Part shown: in pieces, positions 1-11,576 of the stretch
Layout: every line of letters begins with the position of its first letter
Position numbering within the stretch: position 1 is the first letter of the stretch
Source: Dendrocalamus latiflorus
Lineage: Eukaryota > Streptophyta > Magnoliopsida > Poales > Poaceae
Length of the DNA: 64,000 bases
Direction of reading: 5' to 3'
NCBI GenBank assembly: GCA_017311315.1
Contig: CM029620.1
Location: forward strand, 1,307,787-1,371,786
Made by a program: the position numbers and the translations under genes
The notes under the pieces: model-generated
Database searches by the model: none
The model's input: the letters and a program-made list of their open reading frames with translations, nothing else
What the model was told of the DNA's origin: nothing

Positions 1-1735
1 CTTCTTTCCAATACAACGGTGTCCTGCATTTTCTGCCATACAAAGCTTCAAACAGAGACATTTGTAAGCTGGATTGATAACTGTTGTTATAGGAAAACTC
101 TGCATAGGGCACTTTGATCCCAATTAGTCTTGTTTGCTAGGACATAAGCTCTCAACATGTCTTCCAAAATTTGATTTACTCTTTCTGTTTGACCATCCGT
201 CTGCGGATGATATGCTCTGCTGAAATTTAAGTTTGTGCCCAAAAGTCCATGTAGCTTCTGCCAAAATCTCGAGGTGAATTGAGATCCTCGATCTGACACA
301 ATCTTCTTTGGAACTCCATGCAAACACACTATTCTTGACATATACAACTCTGCGAGTCTATCCCCCGAATATGTTGTCTTTACTGGAATGAAATGTGCGA
401 CTTTTGTCAGACGATCCACAATAACCCAGATTGAATTGTGCCCTGATTTTGTTCTTGGCAATCCGGTTATAAAATCCATACCAATCTCTTCCCATTTCCA
501 CTCAGGTATCTGCAAGGGTTGCAAAAGTCCAGCAAGTCTCTGATGTTCAGCTTTAATCCGTTGGCACACATCACACAGAGCTACGTACTCGGCAATCTCT
601 CTTTTCATACTCGACCACCAATACCTTTCCTTGAGATCTTGGTACATCTTTGTACTCCCGGGGTGAATTGAATATCTAGATTCATGGGCTTCCTTCAGAA
701 TTAACTCCTTTATTTCTCTCTTTTCAGGTACAATGATTCTTTTCCCAAACCAAATGATACCTGCTTCATCTTCTGAAAATCCTGGTGCTTTTCCTTTATT
801 CTTGTTTTCCTTAATTTCCTTAACATATTTATCATCTTTTTGAGTTGTCTTGATTTGGTCCTCTAGAGTTGGCTGAACCTCCAAAGTAGCCAGGAATCCT
901 TCCTCTACTACTTTCAAATTGAGCCGCTGGAATTCCTCTTGAAGTGCAGGCATACTGTCTTTAATCAATAGTATGTTACAGTAACTCTTTCTGCTCAAAG
1001 CATCGACTACTACATTGGCCTTCCCTGGATGATAATGTATTCCAACATCATAATCCTTTATTAACTCCAGCCATGTCCTTTGCCTCATATTGAGATCGGG
1101 TTGGGTAAATATATACTTCAAACTTTTATGATCCGTGTAGATCTCACAGCTGTTACCGATCAAATAATGCATCCATATTTTTAGAGCATGCACAACGGCG
1201 GCAAGCTCTAAGTCATGGGTTGGATAATTCCCCTCATGGGGTCGCAATTGTCTTGAAGCATAGGCTACTACCTTTCCTTCTTGCATCAGAACACAGCCTA
1301 GTCCTTGCCATGATGCATCACAGAAGACTTCAAAATCCTTTCTAATATCCGGAAGGGTCAACACTGGAGCAGAAGTTAACCTCTTCTTTAGCTCTTGAAA
1401 ACTATCCTCACACGATTTACTCCATTCAAACTTCTTTTCCTTCTTTAGTAACTGTGTGAGAGGTCTGCCAAGCTTGGAGAATCCTTCAATAAAGCAATGA
1501 TAATAACCGGCCAATCCCAAAAAGCTTCTGATCTCGGATACTAACTTTGGTTGTGTCCAATTGAGCACATCATTTACTTTATTAGGGTCTACGGACACTC
1601 CACCTGCGGAAATCACATGACCCAGGAAATCTACTTTCTTCAACCAGAACTCACACTTGCTAAACTTGGCATACAACCAGTGTTCTCTGAGCTTTTCCAA
1701 AACTATCCTCAAATGTTATGCATGCTCTTCCTCAT
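1..1735 (-). pseudogene. pol: Ty3/gypsy pol fragment: RT end, RNase H, integrase (element X)
   Basis: This is the 3' two thirds of a chromovirus-type pol read on the minus strand. From position 1712 downward it shows the RT thumb (FLGHVISAGGV, then SFLGLAGYY), RNase H (FCDASWQGLG and TDHKSLKYI), the integrase zinc region (HESRYSIHPG and CDVCQRIKAEH) and the integrase core (GMDFITGLPR, IVSDRGSQF, TDGQTERVNQ), so the three acidic integrase residues remain. It closely resembles the pol of element A. The frame breaks near 110, where two bases are missing relative to A; beyond that the integrase continues (PYAEFSYNNSY) to the window edge in another frame. A stop lies just upstream of 1712, where A has a Glu codon. 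The remaining RT, protease and gag are cut off at 1736 by insertion of the F LTR. It is not functional. Confidence 0.92.
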
Positions 1736-2021
1736 TGTAACACCCCAGCCAAACAATGACCTAGAATGCTACCAGACTAGTAACAAAGCAAGGATAAACT
1801 AAAAAACGTCTTACAAAATTTCGGCAGAACCTCCTTTGTTTATTGTCTAAATCAGAGGTTCCAACAAGCATAAACAAATGATATGAATGACAGTAAGCAA
1901 TATAATCAATTCTAAACAAAACTGGATTATGTTTACCATCGCACTCATAACCACAATGCTTAAATAAAGAACTGAAGCAATGTAAAAGAGTTCTAATCCT
2001 TTATTACATCTTAAACATCAT
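1736..2021 (-). repeat. Left piece of the 3' LTR of gypsy element F
   Basis: The block starts TGTAACACCCC and interrupts the pol of X at a Glu-rich motif. Its other end, GGGGTATTACA at 42272-42282, forms the matching inverted LTR terminus. The two pieces together are about 2.25 kb and were separated by insertion of element A. Orientation is minus, because a polypurine tract on the minus strand abuts position 42282. No coding sequence is seen here. The LTR identification rests on its termini, the adjacent polypurine tract and integrase remnant, and the interruption of pol. Confidence 0.7.
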
Positions 2022-4074
2022 TGTAACATCCCAAAATTTGGCTTTTTGAAAAATTTAAATTCAAATTAATTATTTTAAGCTAATTGGATTTTATTTGGCT
2101 TTTCTGAATTTTCTAGAGTTTAAAACCTATTTTTAAAATTTAAAAGGTAATTTAATGTATGAAAATAAAATACCAACAGTAGATGGAGATAATTTTGTTT
2201 AGTCCAAAATATGTCCAGAAGCTTCTGTGAATTTTTCTGGAATTTTTGGAGGTATTTTCATATTTTTCTGAGGCCTAAATAATTTTCTAGCCTTTTCTGA
2301 AAATCTAAATCGAATTTGGAAAATAAAAATTCCTCCCTGCCCCTCCGGCCGACACGTGGACGGCCCAGATCCGCCCACGTCGCCGCCCGGCCGATCCAGG
2401 CCGCACCTCCCTCTCCCTCGCTGTCTAGCGGGCCCGGCCCGTCAGCTGGCGGCCCCGCCTTCCCCTCCTCCTCGCCCGACGCGTGGACGGCTCGGATGTG
2501 CCGAGTCTCCGCGCGGGCCATCCAGCCGCCCGCTCTCACTTCCTCCCTCACCTCGCTGACCTGCGGGCCCCGCCTGTCAGGCCCGTCGTCCCCGCGGAGC
2601 CGCCTCCTTCCTTTCTTCCTCCCCTCCTTCCTTTTTCGCCAGCCGACCGTACCCGAGCCGAATCTGGCCTTTCCCTCCGCCTTCTCCCCGGTTTTGGAAG
2701 CCTCGGACGCCACCGCGACCGAATCCCCGATCTTTCGTGCTCCCCTTCCATCGGCGCCCCCTCTTTCCCGTTTCTCCCCCTTTCATTCCTTTTTCCGGCC
2801 GACCCACCGGCGAGGAATTGCCGCGCCAGTGTCCCCTCCTCCGCCCTATAAAAGCCCCGCTCGGCTTCGCCTCCTCCCGCACCACCTCCCAGAGCACGAG
2901 ATCTTGTAAAGTGTATGTTCCACCCTAGTCAATTAAGGACCGACGCTTGTGTTTGTCCAGACTGAGCATTAACCGTACAACCACAAGTCTATATGGGTAC
3001 GACCTAGCTGACTAACTTATGATAGTCTAGTTTAGGTGCCACCAGTGGAAAATGGGTGCCAGGGATGGACTGGTTATTCACAGTGAGGGACAGGGATTTA
3101 CTGTACTCATATGGCGCAAGAGGGGGCTTCGGTTCGGGCAGTTAGCCTACCTGCAGTGAAACCTCAGCGGGTGGTATCTAGCTAGATTAGAGTAAGGTAA
3201 AGGCTTTGTGATATTTTATCTGGGTCTCATGCCAAAGGAAGCATGTTGACTTTTAGGATAATTTATCTCTTGTGGGTAAAGTTGTACAACCTCTGCAGAG
3301 TGTAAAACTATTCGAATAGCCGTGCCCACGGTCAAGGGCGGGCAAGGAATGCATTCACATGGTAGATTTCTGGTTTTGTTTTAAAATCAAAAGTTTTGTA
3401 TTCCGAGAGTGGAGGGAACTCTCGGAAGGGTATCCTGGCGGTTGGAGCCAGAGAGGGTGGATGTAACCCGCAATATTAACTTGTTCAGTTGGAAATGATT
3501 AAGCTAGTGTAGGTGGATGGAACCTTCCCTAGAGAATAATTGTTAGTTCTGTTAAAATCATTTACTTTATTTAACTGATGCCTTAGAAAATAATTAGTAG
3601 TAATTGAAATTATAAAATATTGCTTTGTGCAAAAGAACCATATAGCCTTCCTTTGTCAAGCCTTGCATCTATGCATTTTTCCCAAGACTTGCGGAGTACT
3701 TTATGTACTCACATGCTACACTCAAAAATAAATCTCAGAGGAAGTTGAAGCTCAAGAAGGTGTCTACGACTACTGCTTCGCTTGTGGCTGTGACGGATTC
3801 TTCCCGGAGGACTAGGTCGCGCTTCCCCAGTCAATTGCCTGTGGCGAATTGATGGGTCGTACTCGAGTTATCTTTGCTTCCGCTTTATTTCTTGTGTGCG
3901 AGGTCTTAAACCTCTATTGTAATAATGAGACCATGTGGTTAGTACACTTGATTATTGTAATAAATCGTTGATGGTGATGTTTTCCATTCTGTTTAACTGT
4001 GTGCACTAGCTTTGATCTGGGACTAGTGCTGTAATACAGAGAGGGTCCGGGTTTGGAAATCCGGGGGCCCGACA
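2022..4074 (+). repeat. 5' LTR of element A, internally deleted
   Basis: It begins TGTAACATCCC and ends CCCGACA. It matches the 3' LTR (36754-40315) along its length except for 1511 bp missing at 2895/2896, corresponding to 37628-39138. The bases AGC occur at both ends of the missing block, pointing to microhomology-mediated deletion. The deletion removes most of the predicted leader exon 1, intron 1, exon 2 and the first part of intron 2. The TATA box and the distal conserved blocks (3308-3331 and 3694-3710) remain. Confidence 0.92.
2847..2853 (+). promoter_or_regulatory. TATA box of A 5' LTR
   Basis: TATAAAA lies between a C-rich U3 and the start of a GC-rich leader. The same box is at 37579-37585 in the 3' LTR. 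Comparable boxes occur at the same relative place in LTRs C, D and G. Confidence 0.7.
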
Positions 4075-4078
4075 GAGA

Positions 4079-4093
4079 TGGTATCAGAGCCAA
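4079..4093 (+). other. Primer binding site of A (initiator Met-tRNA)
   Basis: TGGTATCAGAGCC follows the 5' LTR after a GAGA spacer. It is complementary to the 3' end of plant initiator methionine tRNA. The same GAGA spacer and site occur in C and D. Confidence 0.9.
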
Positions 4094-4279
4094 TTTGACT
4101 GTAGGACGTGACCTAGATTAAGAATGGCAAACCATAAGGACTTACATTTATAAAAAGAGTATATTAAAAATGTATAAGCTTCTTTGCTTCTACTCTCTTC
4201 CTACTTAGAATCTCGTTCTTGTCACCAACTCCATTTGTTAAAAACTTTTACTAATCTTTTCTTTTACTCAACTTTGTAG

Positions 4280-5176
4280 ATGGCTGGTTCATCCTCCGCT
4301 ACCCCGTGGGACTACTACTCACATGGAGAGGATGCTGGAGCATTCGCTAGCCTTCTCCGGCAGCTGATGCAGTGCTTGGAGTACCGTCAGCCGCCTATTT
4401 TCAGGGGGCGGAAGACGCGGATCCTGGATCGAGACTCATGGACGATGGAGGTATTCCTGTATGCACGGGAAGAGGAATTCAACTCCCACACATACCCCAT
4501 CAAGCACCCTCGGTCCCGCTGTTTCGACGCTGTCCAGGACGCAGCACGCCTCGCCATTGACGAGTTGTGCCACCTGCACAAGGATGATGTACATCAGTCC
4601 CCTTTTTGCTTCTTCATCAACCCTCGAGCAGGACAGAGGTATCCAGATCCCTTTGACATTCCAGCTGATGATCCTCGATTGTCACACCAGGTGCAGCTCA
4701 CCCAGGCGATGGCAGTCACTTATGCTAGAGCTCAGGAGGAGATTGGACAACTCCGGATGCTTCTCACTTCCAGCTATCAGCACTCCGACACTCTTCGCGC
4801 GCAGCTTCTTCGGAGCCAGACAGACGAGTTCAGACTGGGACGTCTCCAAGTTGTACCCGACTACATGCCGTCTTCACCTGCACCAGCCGCCGCCCCTGCC
4901 AACCGCGCGCCATTTCGACTCTCGGGACTCCGCACTCGGCTCACAGCACGCAAGAAGGTGCGACGCCCCAGTCTGCCACCCGTCATCACTCTCAAGAAAC
5001 GCAAGCCTTCTCCTTCCCGCTCGCGTTCGACTGCCTCCAGTCGTAACCGTCCTCGTGCCTCAGCTGAGTGTGATTGTTCGAGGCACCACGTGAGAGAGCG
5101 CCAGGAGGACCCGGAGGAAGACCCGGAGGAGGATCCAGAGGAGGACCCTGAGGAGCGCGTCTTTGGAGAGGATTAG
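4280..5176 (+). CDS. orf0: extra ORF between primer site and gag, unknown function
   Basis: An intact 298-codon ORF starts at a real ATG about 200 bp after the primer site and ends 263 bp before gag. No enzyme motif is seen. The N-terminal half is mixed, with aromatic residues (PWDYYSHGED, YRQPPIFRGR). Residues about 140-190 are rich in Gln, Leu and Ala and may form a coiled coil. Residues about 215-260 are strongly basic with KK and SRSRS patches, possibly nuclear or nucleic-acid binding. The last 25 residues are an acidic tail built of a repeated Glu-Asp-Pro-Glu unit (12-nt repeat). From memory, an upstream orf0 has been described in rice RIRE3/RIRE8-type gypsy elements; assignment here is inference. 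It is open, although the downstream gag-pol carries stops. C and D lack a recognisable copy. Confidence 0.7.
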   Translation: MAGSSSATPWDYYSHGEDAGAFASLLRQLMQCLEYRQPPIFRGRKTRILDRDSWTMEVFLYAREEEFNSHTYPIKHPRSRCFDAVQDAARLAIDELCHLHKDDVHQSPFCFFINPRAGQRYPDPFDIPADDPRLSHQVQLTQAMAVTYARAQEEIGQLRMLLTSSYQHSDTLRAQLLRSQTDEFRLGRLQVVPDYMPSSPAPAAAPANRAPFRLSGLRTRLTARKKVRRPSLPPVITLKKRKPSPSRSRSTASSRNRPRASAECDCSRHHVRERQEDPEEDPEEDPEEDPEERVFGED

Positions 5177-5439
5177 TAGTCTTTTGAGTCAGTAGTACCC
5201 AAATAAAATGTCCACATCTTTAGAACGTTTTATGCTATGTTTTGGTGTGCTAGATGGACTGTACCAGGCCTATGTGCACTTGTGGTACAGCCATTCATGG
5301 AGTTATCTTGATTTTAATAAAAGTTTTCCCTAAGTGGTTGCTAGTTCTTCTTGTGTGTTGGCTTGGGATGTGATTTAGTTCCCCTATCTCTTATCTTTGC
5401 TATTCCCCTCTTACCTTCTGCTAACCTAAACCACTTCAG

Positions 5440-6540
5440 ATGGTGAACACGAGGAGCAACCCGGGCAACAGCCGTGACGCCAACAATCAGCCAGAGGACA
5501 ACATTCCACCACCTCCCGCTCAGGCCCCCAACTTGGAGCAGATGATGGCTATGCAGCTGCAGTTACTTCAAGCTCTCGCCCAGAACCAAGTGCAGCCAGC
5601 CCAGCAGGCACCCAACCAGGCACCCCAGTCTAAGTTGGGAGAATTCACGAGGACAAGGCCTCCCACTTTTGCTGGATTAGTGGATCCCCTGGAGGCAGAT
5701 GATTGGATCAAGGATGTGGAAAGAAAATTGGTCCTAGCCCAGTGCAACGACAACGAGAAGGTGCTGTATGCTGCTCACCAGCTCAAGGGAATCGCTGCTA
5801 ACTGGTGGGATAACTACCGCGCCGCTCATCAAAATGCACAAACCATCACTTGGGATGAGTTTGTTGAAGCTTTCCGCACCGCCCATATTCCTACGGGAAT
5901 AATGGAAATGAAGAAAAGAGAATTCTACCAAATGCAGCAGGGAAACCTCAGTGTTTTCGAGTACCTGAACAAGTTCACCCAACTGTCCAGGTATGCATCT
6001 GAAGAGGTCACATCGGAGGCGACCAAGATTTGGAGGTTCACGCATGGACTTGACCCCAACCTCAAGGTGCAGCTGGTGTCCAATGATTACCCGACCTTCC
6101 AGCACCTAGTGAACAAAGCCTTTGTCCAAGAAGATGCTCAGCGTCAGCTATACGAAACTCGGAAGAGGAAGTTCCAAGCCTAGCAAGGAGCAGGCAGCTC
6201 TCGATTTCGCCCCAACGCACCTCATTTTCACAAACCTTCATAGTCAAGCGTGCCAAGGACTCCCTTTTCAGGACTCCGCCCAAATCCACAAACTCCCCGG
6301 GCAAGCAATGGTGGCCAACCCCAGCAGAACAAGACTTCAGCAGCAGGAGTGCAGTGTTTCAGCTGCAAGAACATGGGGCACTATGCCAGCAACTGTCCCC
6401 AGAAATGCCCAACAATGACCCCAGTTCGTTTCAATCTGGGGACTACGCCAGCAAGAGCTCCGACTGCAGGTCAAGGCCGTGGGGCACCACAAACACCAAG
6501 GACTCCGCAGGCAATGAGCAGGGGACATCTTAACCATGTC
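5440..6540 (+). pseudogene. gag: gag of element A with two amber stops
   Basis: The frame opens at an ATG (MVNTRSNPGN) and encodes a Pro/Gln-rich N-terminus, then a capsid-like retrotransposon gag domain around residues 70-245 (LEADDWIKDVERKL, GIAANWWDNY, FYQMQQGNLSVFEYL). A TAG at 6181-6183 and another at 6241-6243 interrupt it. The same frame then continues into the CCHC zinc knuckle at 6355-6396 (CFSCKNMGHYASNC). Both stops would be CAG with one C-to-T change. The related gag of C is also broken. The product would package genomic RNA into particles in the cytoplasm. The boundary with pol is approximate because the reading frame is shared. Confidence 0.9.
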
Positions 6541-8030
6541 ACTGCGGAGGCAGCCCAGGATGCACCCGACGTAGTTCTGGGTAAGTTCCTTGTCAACTCA
6601 GTATTTGCATCAGCATTATTTGATTCTGGAGCTTTGCATTCTTTTGTGTCAAAAGATGTGGTTGAAAGATATAAATGGGATGTGCGTAAACTACAGAACC
6701 CCATGCTAGTCCAGTCTCCTGGAAAGGAAATAAGGACTAACACAGTTTGCCCCAACGCAACTGTGGATATAAATGGAGTTAAGTTCCTAGCGAATCTTAT
6801 TATAATAGACTCCAAGGGTTTAGATGTAATACTTGGTATGGATTGGTTAACCAAGTATAAAGGGCAGATAGATTGTGCCGACCGAGCTGTTACTCTTACC
6901 AATTCTGAAGGGATTCGAGTAAGGTTCCAGTCCAATGCACCTTCCCAGAAGAAAAGTAAGTTAACCAGTTCGAAGGGAATAACTTTGGAAAAGGTGCATA
7001 TAGCATGTGAATACCCAGATGTATTTCCTGAAGATTTGCCAGGAATGCCACCAGATAGAGAGATTGAATTTGTTATAAATCTGGTACCTGGTACAGCTCC
7101 GATTTCAAAGAGACATTGTCGGATGTCTGCAAGTGATTTGGCTGAAGTCAAGAAGCAGATTGAAGAATTGCAGGATAAAGGTTTTGTAAGACCAAGCTTG
7201 TCACCCTGGGGAGCACCAGTACTGCTAGTAAAGAAGAAGGACGGAAGTCTTCGCATGTGTGTGGACTATCGATCCTTGAATGATGTGACGATCAAGAACA
7301 AGTACCCTTTGCCCAGAATAGATGATCTGTTTGATCAGTTGAAAGGATCATGTGTTTTCTCCAAGATTGATCTTCGATCAGGTTATCACCAATTGAAGAT
7401 AAGACCAGAAGACATACCCAAGACGACATTTGCTACTCGTTATGGATTATACGAGTATACAGTAATGTCTTTCGGTCTAACCAATGCCCCCGCATACTTC
7501 ATGAATCTGATGAATAAGGTGTTCATGGAATTTTTGGATAAATTTGTGGTTGTGTTTATTGACGATATTCTGATATACTCCAAGAATGAGGAAGAGCACG
7601 CAGAACATGTGAGGATAGTTTTGGAAAAGCTCAGAGAAAATCAGTTGTATGCCAAGTTTAGTAAGTGTGAGTTTTGGTTGAAGAAAGTAGCTTTCTTGGG
7701 CCACGTGATTTCTGCAGGAGGAGTGTCCGTGGATCCCGATAAGGTAAATGATGTGCTCAATTGGACGCAACCAAAGTCAGTATCTGAGATCCGAAGCTTT
7801 TTGGGTTTGGCTGGTTACTATCGCCGCTTTATTGAAGGCTTCTCCAAGCTCGCAAGACCTCTCACCCAATTGCTGAAGAAGGAAAAGAAGTTTGAATGGA
7901 GTAAAAACCGTGTGAAGATAGTTTCCAAGAGCTGAAGAAGAGGTTAACTTCTGCACCAGTGTTAACACTTCCAGATATTAGAAAGGATTTTGAAATCTTC
8001 TGTGATGCGTCCAGGCAAGGACTAGGCTGT
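6541..8030 (+). pseudogene. pol: pol of element A, part 1: protease, RT and start of RNase H
   Basis: Continuing in the gag frame, the aspartic protease active site reads FDSGALHSF (Asp codon at 6622). RT follows with VLLVKKKDGSLRMCVDYRSL, FSKIDLRSGYHQ and the catalytic FIDD at 7555-7566, then the thumb (FLGHVISAGGV and SFLGLAGYYRRF). Compared with X, two extra bases near 7906-7908 shift the frame in the RT to RNase H connector, giving a stop at 7933-7935. In the shifted frame RNase H starts (CDASRQGLGC) and is cut at 8030 by insertion of D. Pol resumes at 15828. Apart from the frameshift, the RT core is open. Confidence 0.92.
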
Positions 8031-8264
8031 TGTCGGGACCCGGAGCAACAACTCCAGAACCCTCTGTGTTATTCGCACTATCCCAGGAAAAGCTAGTGCA
8101 CACAGTATCACAAAGACAATTATCATGCGTAATGACAAACTTTATTTAGCTAATATGAGCCTGATGGCCAAAGTTTACAATAACAGCAAAAGAAGACAGC
8201 GGAAGATAAACAATGTAGCAGCCCATCCAACCTTCCCACAAGGCGAATGACTGTAAGACGCGGC

Positions 8265-10650
8265 CTAGTCGCAATCCTCACTGAAGTCGTCGAAGGCTTC
8301 CTCTGGAAAAGAGTTAGATATAGCAACATGAGTACAAAAAGTACTCCACAAGTCACCCGGGAAAATGCAACATAATGATAAAGGCTTCAACGGAAGGTTT
8401 ATAGGGTTAGTTTGCATAAAACAACATTTAAGAAATATAATAATAGATTGAAATTGCTGAATTTAATACAGTAGATAAAACAATACTTGTAGTAGAAAGT
8501 AATACCGTTAGTGTCGGCTCCGACCAAACACCAACCTATCCACGGGCATCCCACCCGGACCATCTTTTCAAAAGCTCACGTATGGATTCCATCCATCCAC
8601 ACGCTTTCACTGCGCAACTCTGATGAATTCCATCCATTCACCAGATTTCAATCTCTCACAGATTCCATCTATCCGCAAGGTTTTCATCTCTCGTAGATTC
8701 CATCCATCCACAAGGTTTTCGAAATCATTTTTGAAAAACAAAGTCTAATCCATGAAAAACTTTTACTCGGCATGCCCATGACCGTGGGCACGGCTATCCA
8801 GGATAGGTTATACACTCTGCAGAGGTTGTACAGCTTTACCCACAAGACATGATCATCCCGGTTTGCCACGCGAGTTACACACTTCCTTAGGTGTGCGGCG
8901 AGGAGATCATGACAAGGCCTTTACAATGCAAAGCCTTCAACCTGGCCAAGCCAACTCTAAGGTTTCACCCCAGTAAGGAATCCACCAGACCGGGACCCCC
9001 TCTTGAGCCGAGTGAGACTTCTCATGGCCTACGCCACGCTCACTTTCATCCTACGAAATGGCTCAGGTTGGGACCCGCAAATTATTCAGCCAGGGCTGTC
9101 CCATACCAACCTTGTGGTAGTACGATAGGGCTTTGCAACAGTAGCTCACAGACCGGTCCTTAATCTGACTTAGGCCCATCCACAAACCCCTGTGCACGAC
9201 AATCAACCACTGTGGCTCCAACCAACAGGGCATGCCTGCACCCACCACTCTAACCAATTGCCTAAGTCTAAACCAGTTTTATATTTGTTTTCAAAATAAT
9301 TCATAACACTCCTTGACTCACCAAAGTCAAGAGTACATATCATTTTATGTAAAAAGGGTCATCATTTTATGTGAAAAGGTAACCCAAAGAAAAATTATAT
9401 GACTATGCAGGGCTAAGCGTTTGAATAAACTCTCTAGCCAACACTAATGTATTAACTAGAGTTTGATTCTAGGGTGACAAGGTATAAGGGATTCAATAAC
9501 AATGGAGGAATTAACAAGTAGGCAATAACTAGATTTAAAACTGAATTGAAATACGCTGAATAAAAATATGCATGCAATATAATTTAAATCAACATAATTT
9601 TATTTTGAAAACTGGGATCAACATGATCAAGGAGGGTGACTTGCCTTGCTCGAAGACCTGGTGCGATTCGTCGGCGTCGTTCTCTCTGAATTCGTCGAAA
9701 TCTACGCGCGAAGAACCAACCAAATAAAATCGAAATAAAATCGAAATAAAATCCAAAAATTATAAAATATATACTGCAACTTAGATTATGATTTTAGACA
9801 AATTTAGAGATTTGAATCACTGGATTCGGAGATCGGACGAGGGAGAACGAGCGATTGGAAGTTTGAATGGATTGGAAATTCCAGAAAATGCAAAACCGAA
9901 AGAATATTCTCTGGAATCTTATTTTTGGCTGATTTTTGGAGTATTTTGGAGTGTATGACATGTGGGGCCCGGTTGTCATTGGGTGCAGAATTTTATTTTA
10001 TTATTTTATGACAAGTGGGTCCCGCTTGTCATGGACTAGAGGTGAACAAAAAGTTTGGCAAAGCCCCAACCGAAATTGCCTTGCCCAGGACTTGAACTCA
10101 CAACCTCATGCATGCATGCCTTGACTTGTCTCCCCTAGCCAAGTGAGCATGTGATCTTTTGTGACAAAGAAGCATCACCAATGGAATAGAAGGTAAATGA
10201 TAGAGCTATTCTTGGATGAAACCAACCGAAGCAACGTGGAGGTGCGGCCATGGAGGATGGAGGGCGCTAGGGAGGGAATAGAGGGGCGGCGCGGGATGGG
10301 GATGCGGCCGGGGTTCGTCTCTTACCGGCGGCGGCTCGAGAGATGGCCGGAGAAGGCGACGGCGACGGGAAAACCGGCGACGCGCGCGGAGGAGAGAGAG
10401 AGCTTCGCGGCGGCGCTTGGTGCGGCGGCTCCGGTGGGGAGAGGGCTCGGCCGCGGGGCGGAGGGTGGTCGCCGGCGCACGGGGATCGCGAAGACGTCGA
10501 CGACGAGGCGCGGGGAGACCGGGGCGGCCGGCGGCGGTTGAAGTTGGAGGCGGCGGCGGGAGGCGTCCGGGCGGCGGGGCACGGCGGCGGGGTGGCGGAC
10601 GGGGAGGAGGAGAAGGACGGCGGCGGGTGGAAGGGCCGAAGAAGGGGGGA
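8265..10650 (-). CDS. Predicted spliced LTR reading frame, D 3' LTR copy
   Basis: Minus-strand prediction. Exon 1 runs from about 10650 to 10326 and ends at the donor G/GTAAGA. Intron 1 is 624 nt and ends CGCGTAG. Exon 2 is 9701-9645 (57 nt) and ends CAAG/GCAAGT, a GC-type donor. Intron 2 is 1342 nt and ends CTTTTCCAG. Exon 3 is 8302-8265, ending in TAG. The open exon 1 frame (Pro/Ser/Arg-rich) is in phase with exons 2 and 3, whose product is acidic (DFDEFRENDADE, then EEAFDDFSEDCD). No ATG lies between the TATA box and the stop, so a translation start is not evident. The frame parallels those in A, C and G. No transcript evidence is available; a nucleotide-level explanation is possible. Confidence 0.42.
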
Positions 10651-10677
10651 AGGGAGAGAATGGTGGTGGGGAGGCCC

Positions 10678-10684
10678 TTTTATA
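10678..10684 (-). promoter_or_regulatory. TATA box, D 3' LTR
   Basis: TATAAAA on the minus strand, followed by a GC-rich leader without ATG. The copy in the 5' LTR is at 14928-14934. Confidence 0.65.
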
Positions 10685-11576
10685 GAAAGAGAGAGGAGAT
10701 GAAGGGATTTCGGTTTTGAGAGGGTTAATGGATGGAAAACGGCCGGGAGATTGATGAGGGTGATTAGGGCGTCCGTTTCCATGTTTTAATCGGGAGTTAA
10801 GAGGGAGAAACGGCGGGATTCATGAGCTCTAATTTGTCATCCATGGTGGAGGAGAGAGAGGGTGGGAGGAGGAAGAAGGAGAGGTTGAAGAAACATATGA
10901 CATATGGGTCCCATGTGTCATGGAGAGGGAGAGGAAGTGAAGGGGTACGGGCCGTCGGATTGTTGACACGTGGCAAGTGGATGGCTCATGTCCTTTGGAT
11001 TTTATGAAGGGGTAAGTTGCAATGTATGGCTAGGATTAAAACGTGGAGAGAGGTTGATTTAATCTGAGAGCGACACGTGGCGGGCTTGGATGAATTTGAT
11101 TTTTATTTTCGGAATAAATTTCAGAAATTACTAGAAACTTTACAAACACTTGGAAAAATAATATTTAATGTCTAAAAATTCCAGAAAAATTATAGAATAT
11201 TCCTGGAAGCATTTTAGACTTAATAAAAATATTTTTAATTTCAGATTTTTTATTTAATAATTTTATAAAATACTTTTTAACCTTTAAAATTGATTTTTAA
11301 CTCCAGAAAAACACAGAAAATCCGAATAAAAGCCAAATGCTTTTAAATACTTAATTTGAAATTATATTTTTACATAAACTCAAAATATTCTTTTATTTAA
11401 TCATAATTTTATGTTTTTAGTTAAATTACTTTTGCAAAAGCCTTTTTCCAAAGCTGAAAAACAGACAAATAAAATCTCCAAAATTTAGGCAACCAAAGAA
11501 CACTTTATTTTATTTAAATTAAATTAATTAATTTTTTTTTACTGAAAATTTTGAAATAAACAGCTGGGCTGTTACA

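Larger units (their letters stand above)
8031..11576 (-). repeat. 3' LTR of D
   Basis: On the minus strand it starts TGTAACAGCCC (11576) and ends GGTCCCGACA (8031). It contains a TATA box at 10678-10684, predicted leader exons, a conserved palindromic block at 8782-8806 and a hairpin at 8330-8346. Its copy is exactly 4250 bp to the right over almost the whole length. Confidence 0.93.

Noticed and set aside
2316..2909. Long Pro/Ser/Arg-rich ORFs in the A 5' LTR as host proteins
   Set aside because: They start upstream of the TATA box, in some cases at non-ATG codons, and lie inside an LTR; several frames are open because the sequence is GC-rich.
4079..4093. tRNA gene at primer binding sites
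   Set aside because: Only the 3'-end complement of Met-tRNA is present; no cloverleaf.
10197..10702. Plus-strand Gly/Arg-rich ORFs in D
   Set aside because: They are antisense to the D leader and reflect GC-rich composition.
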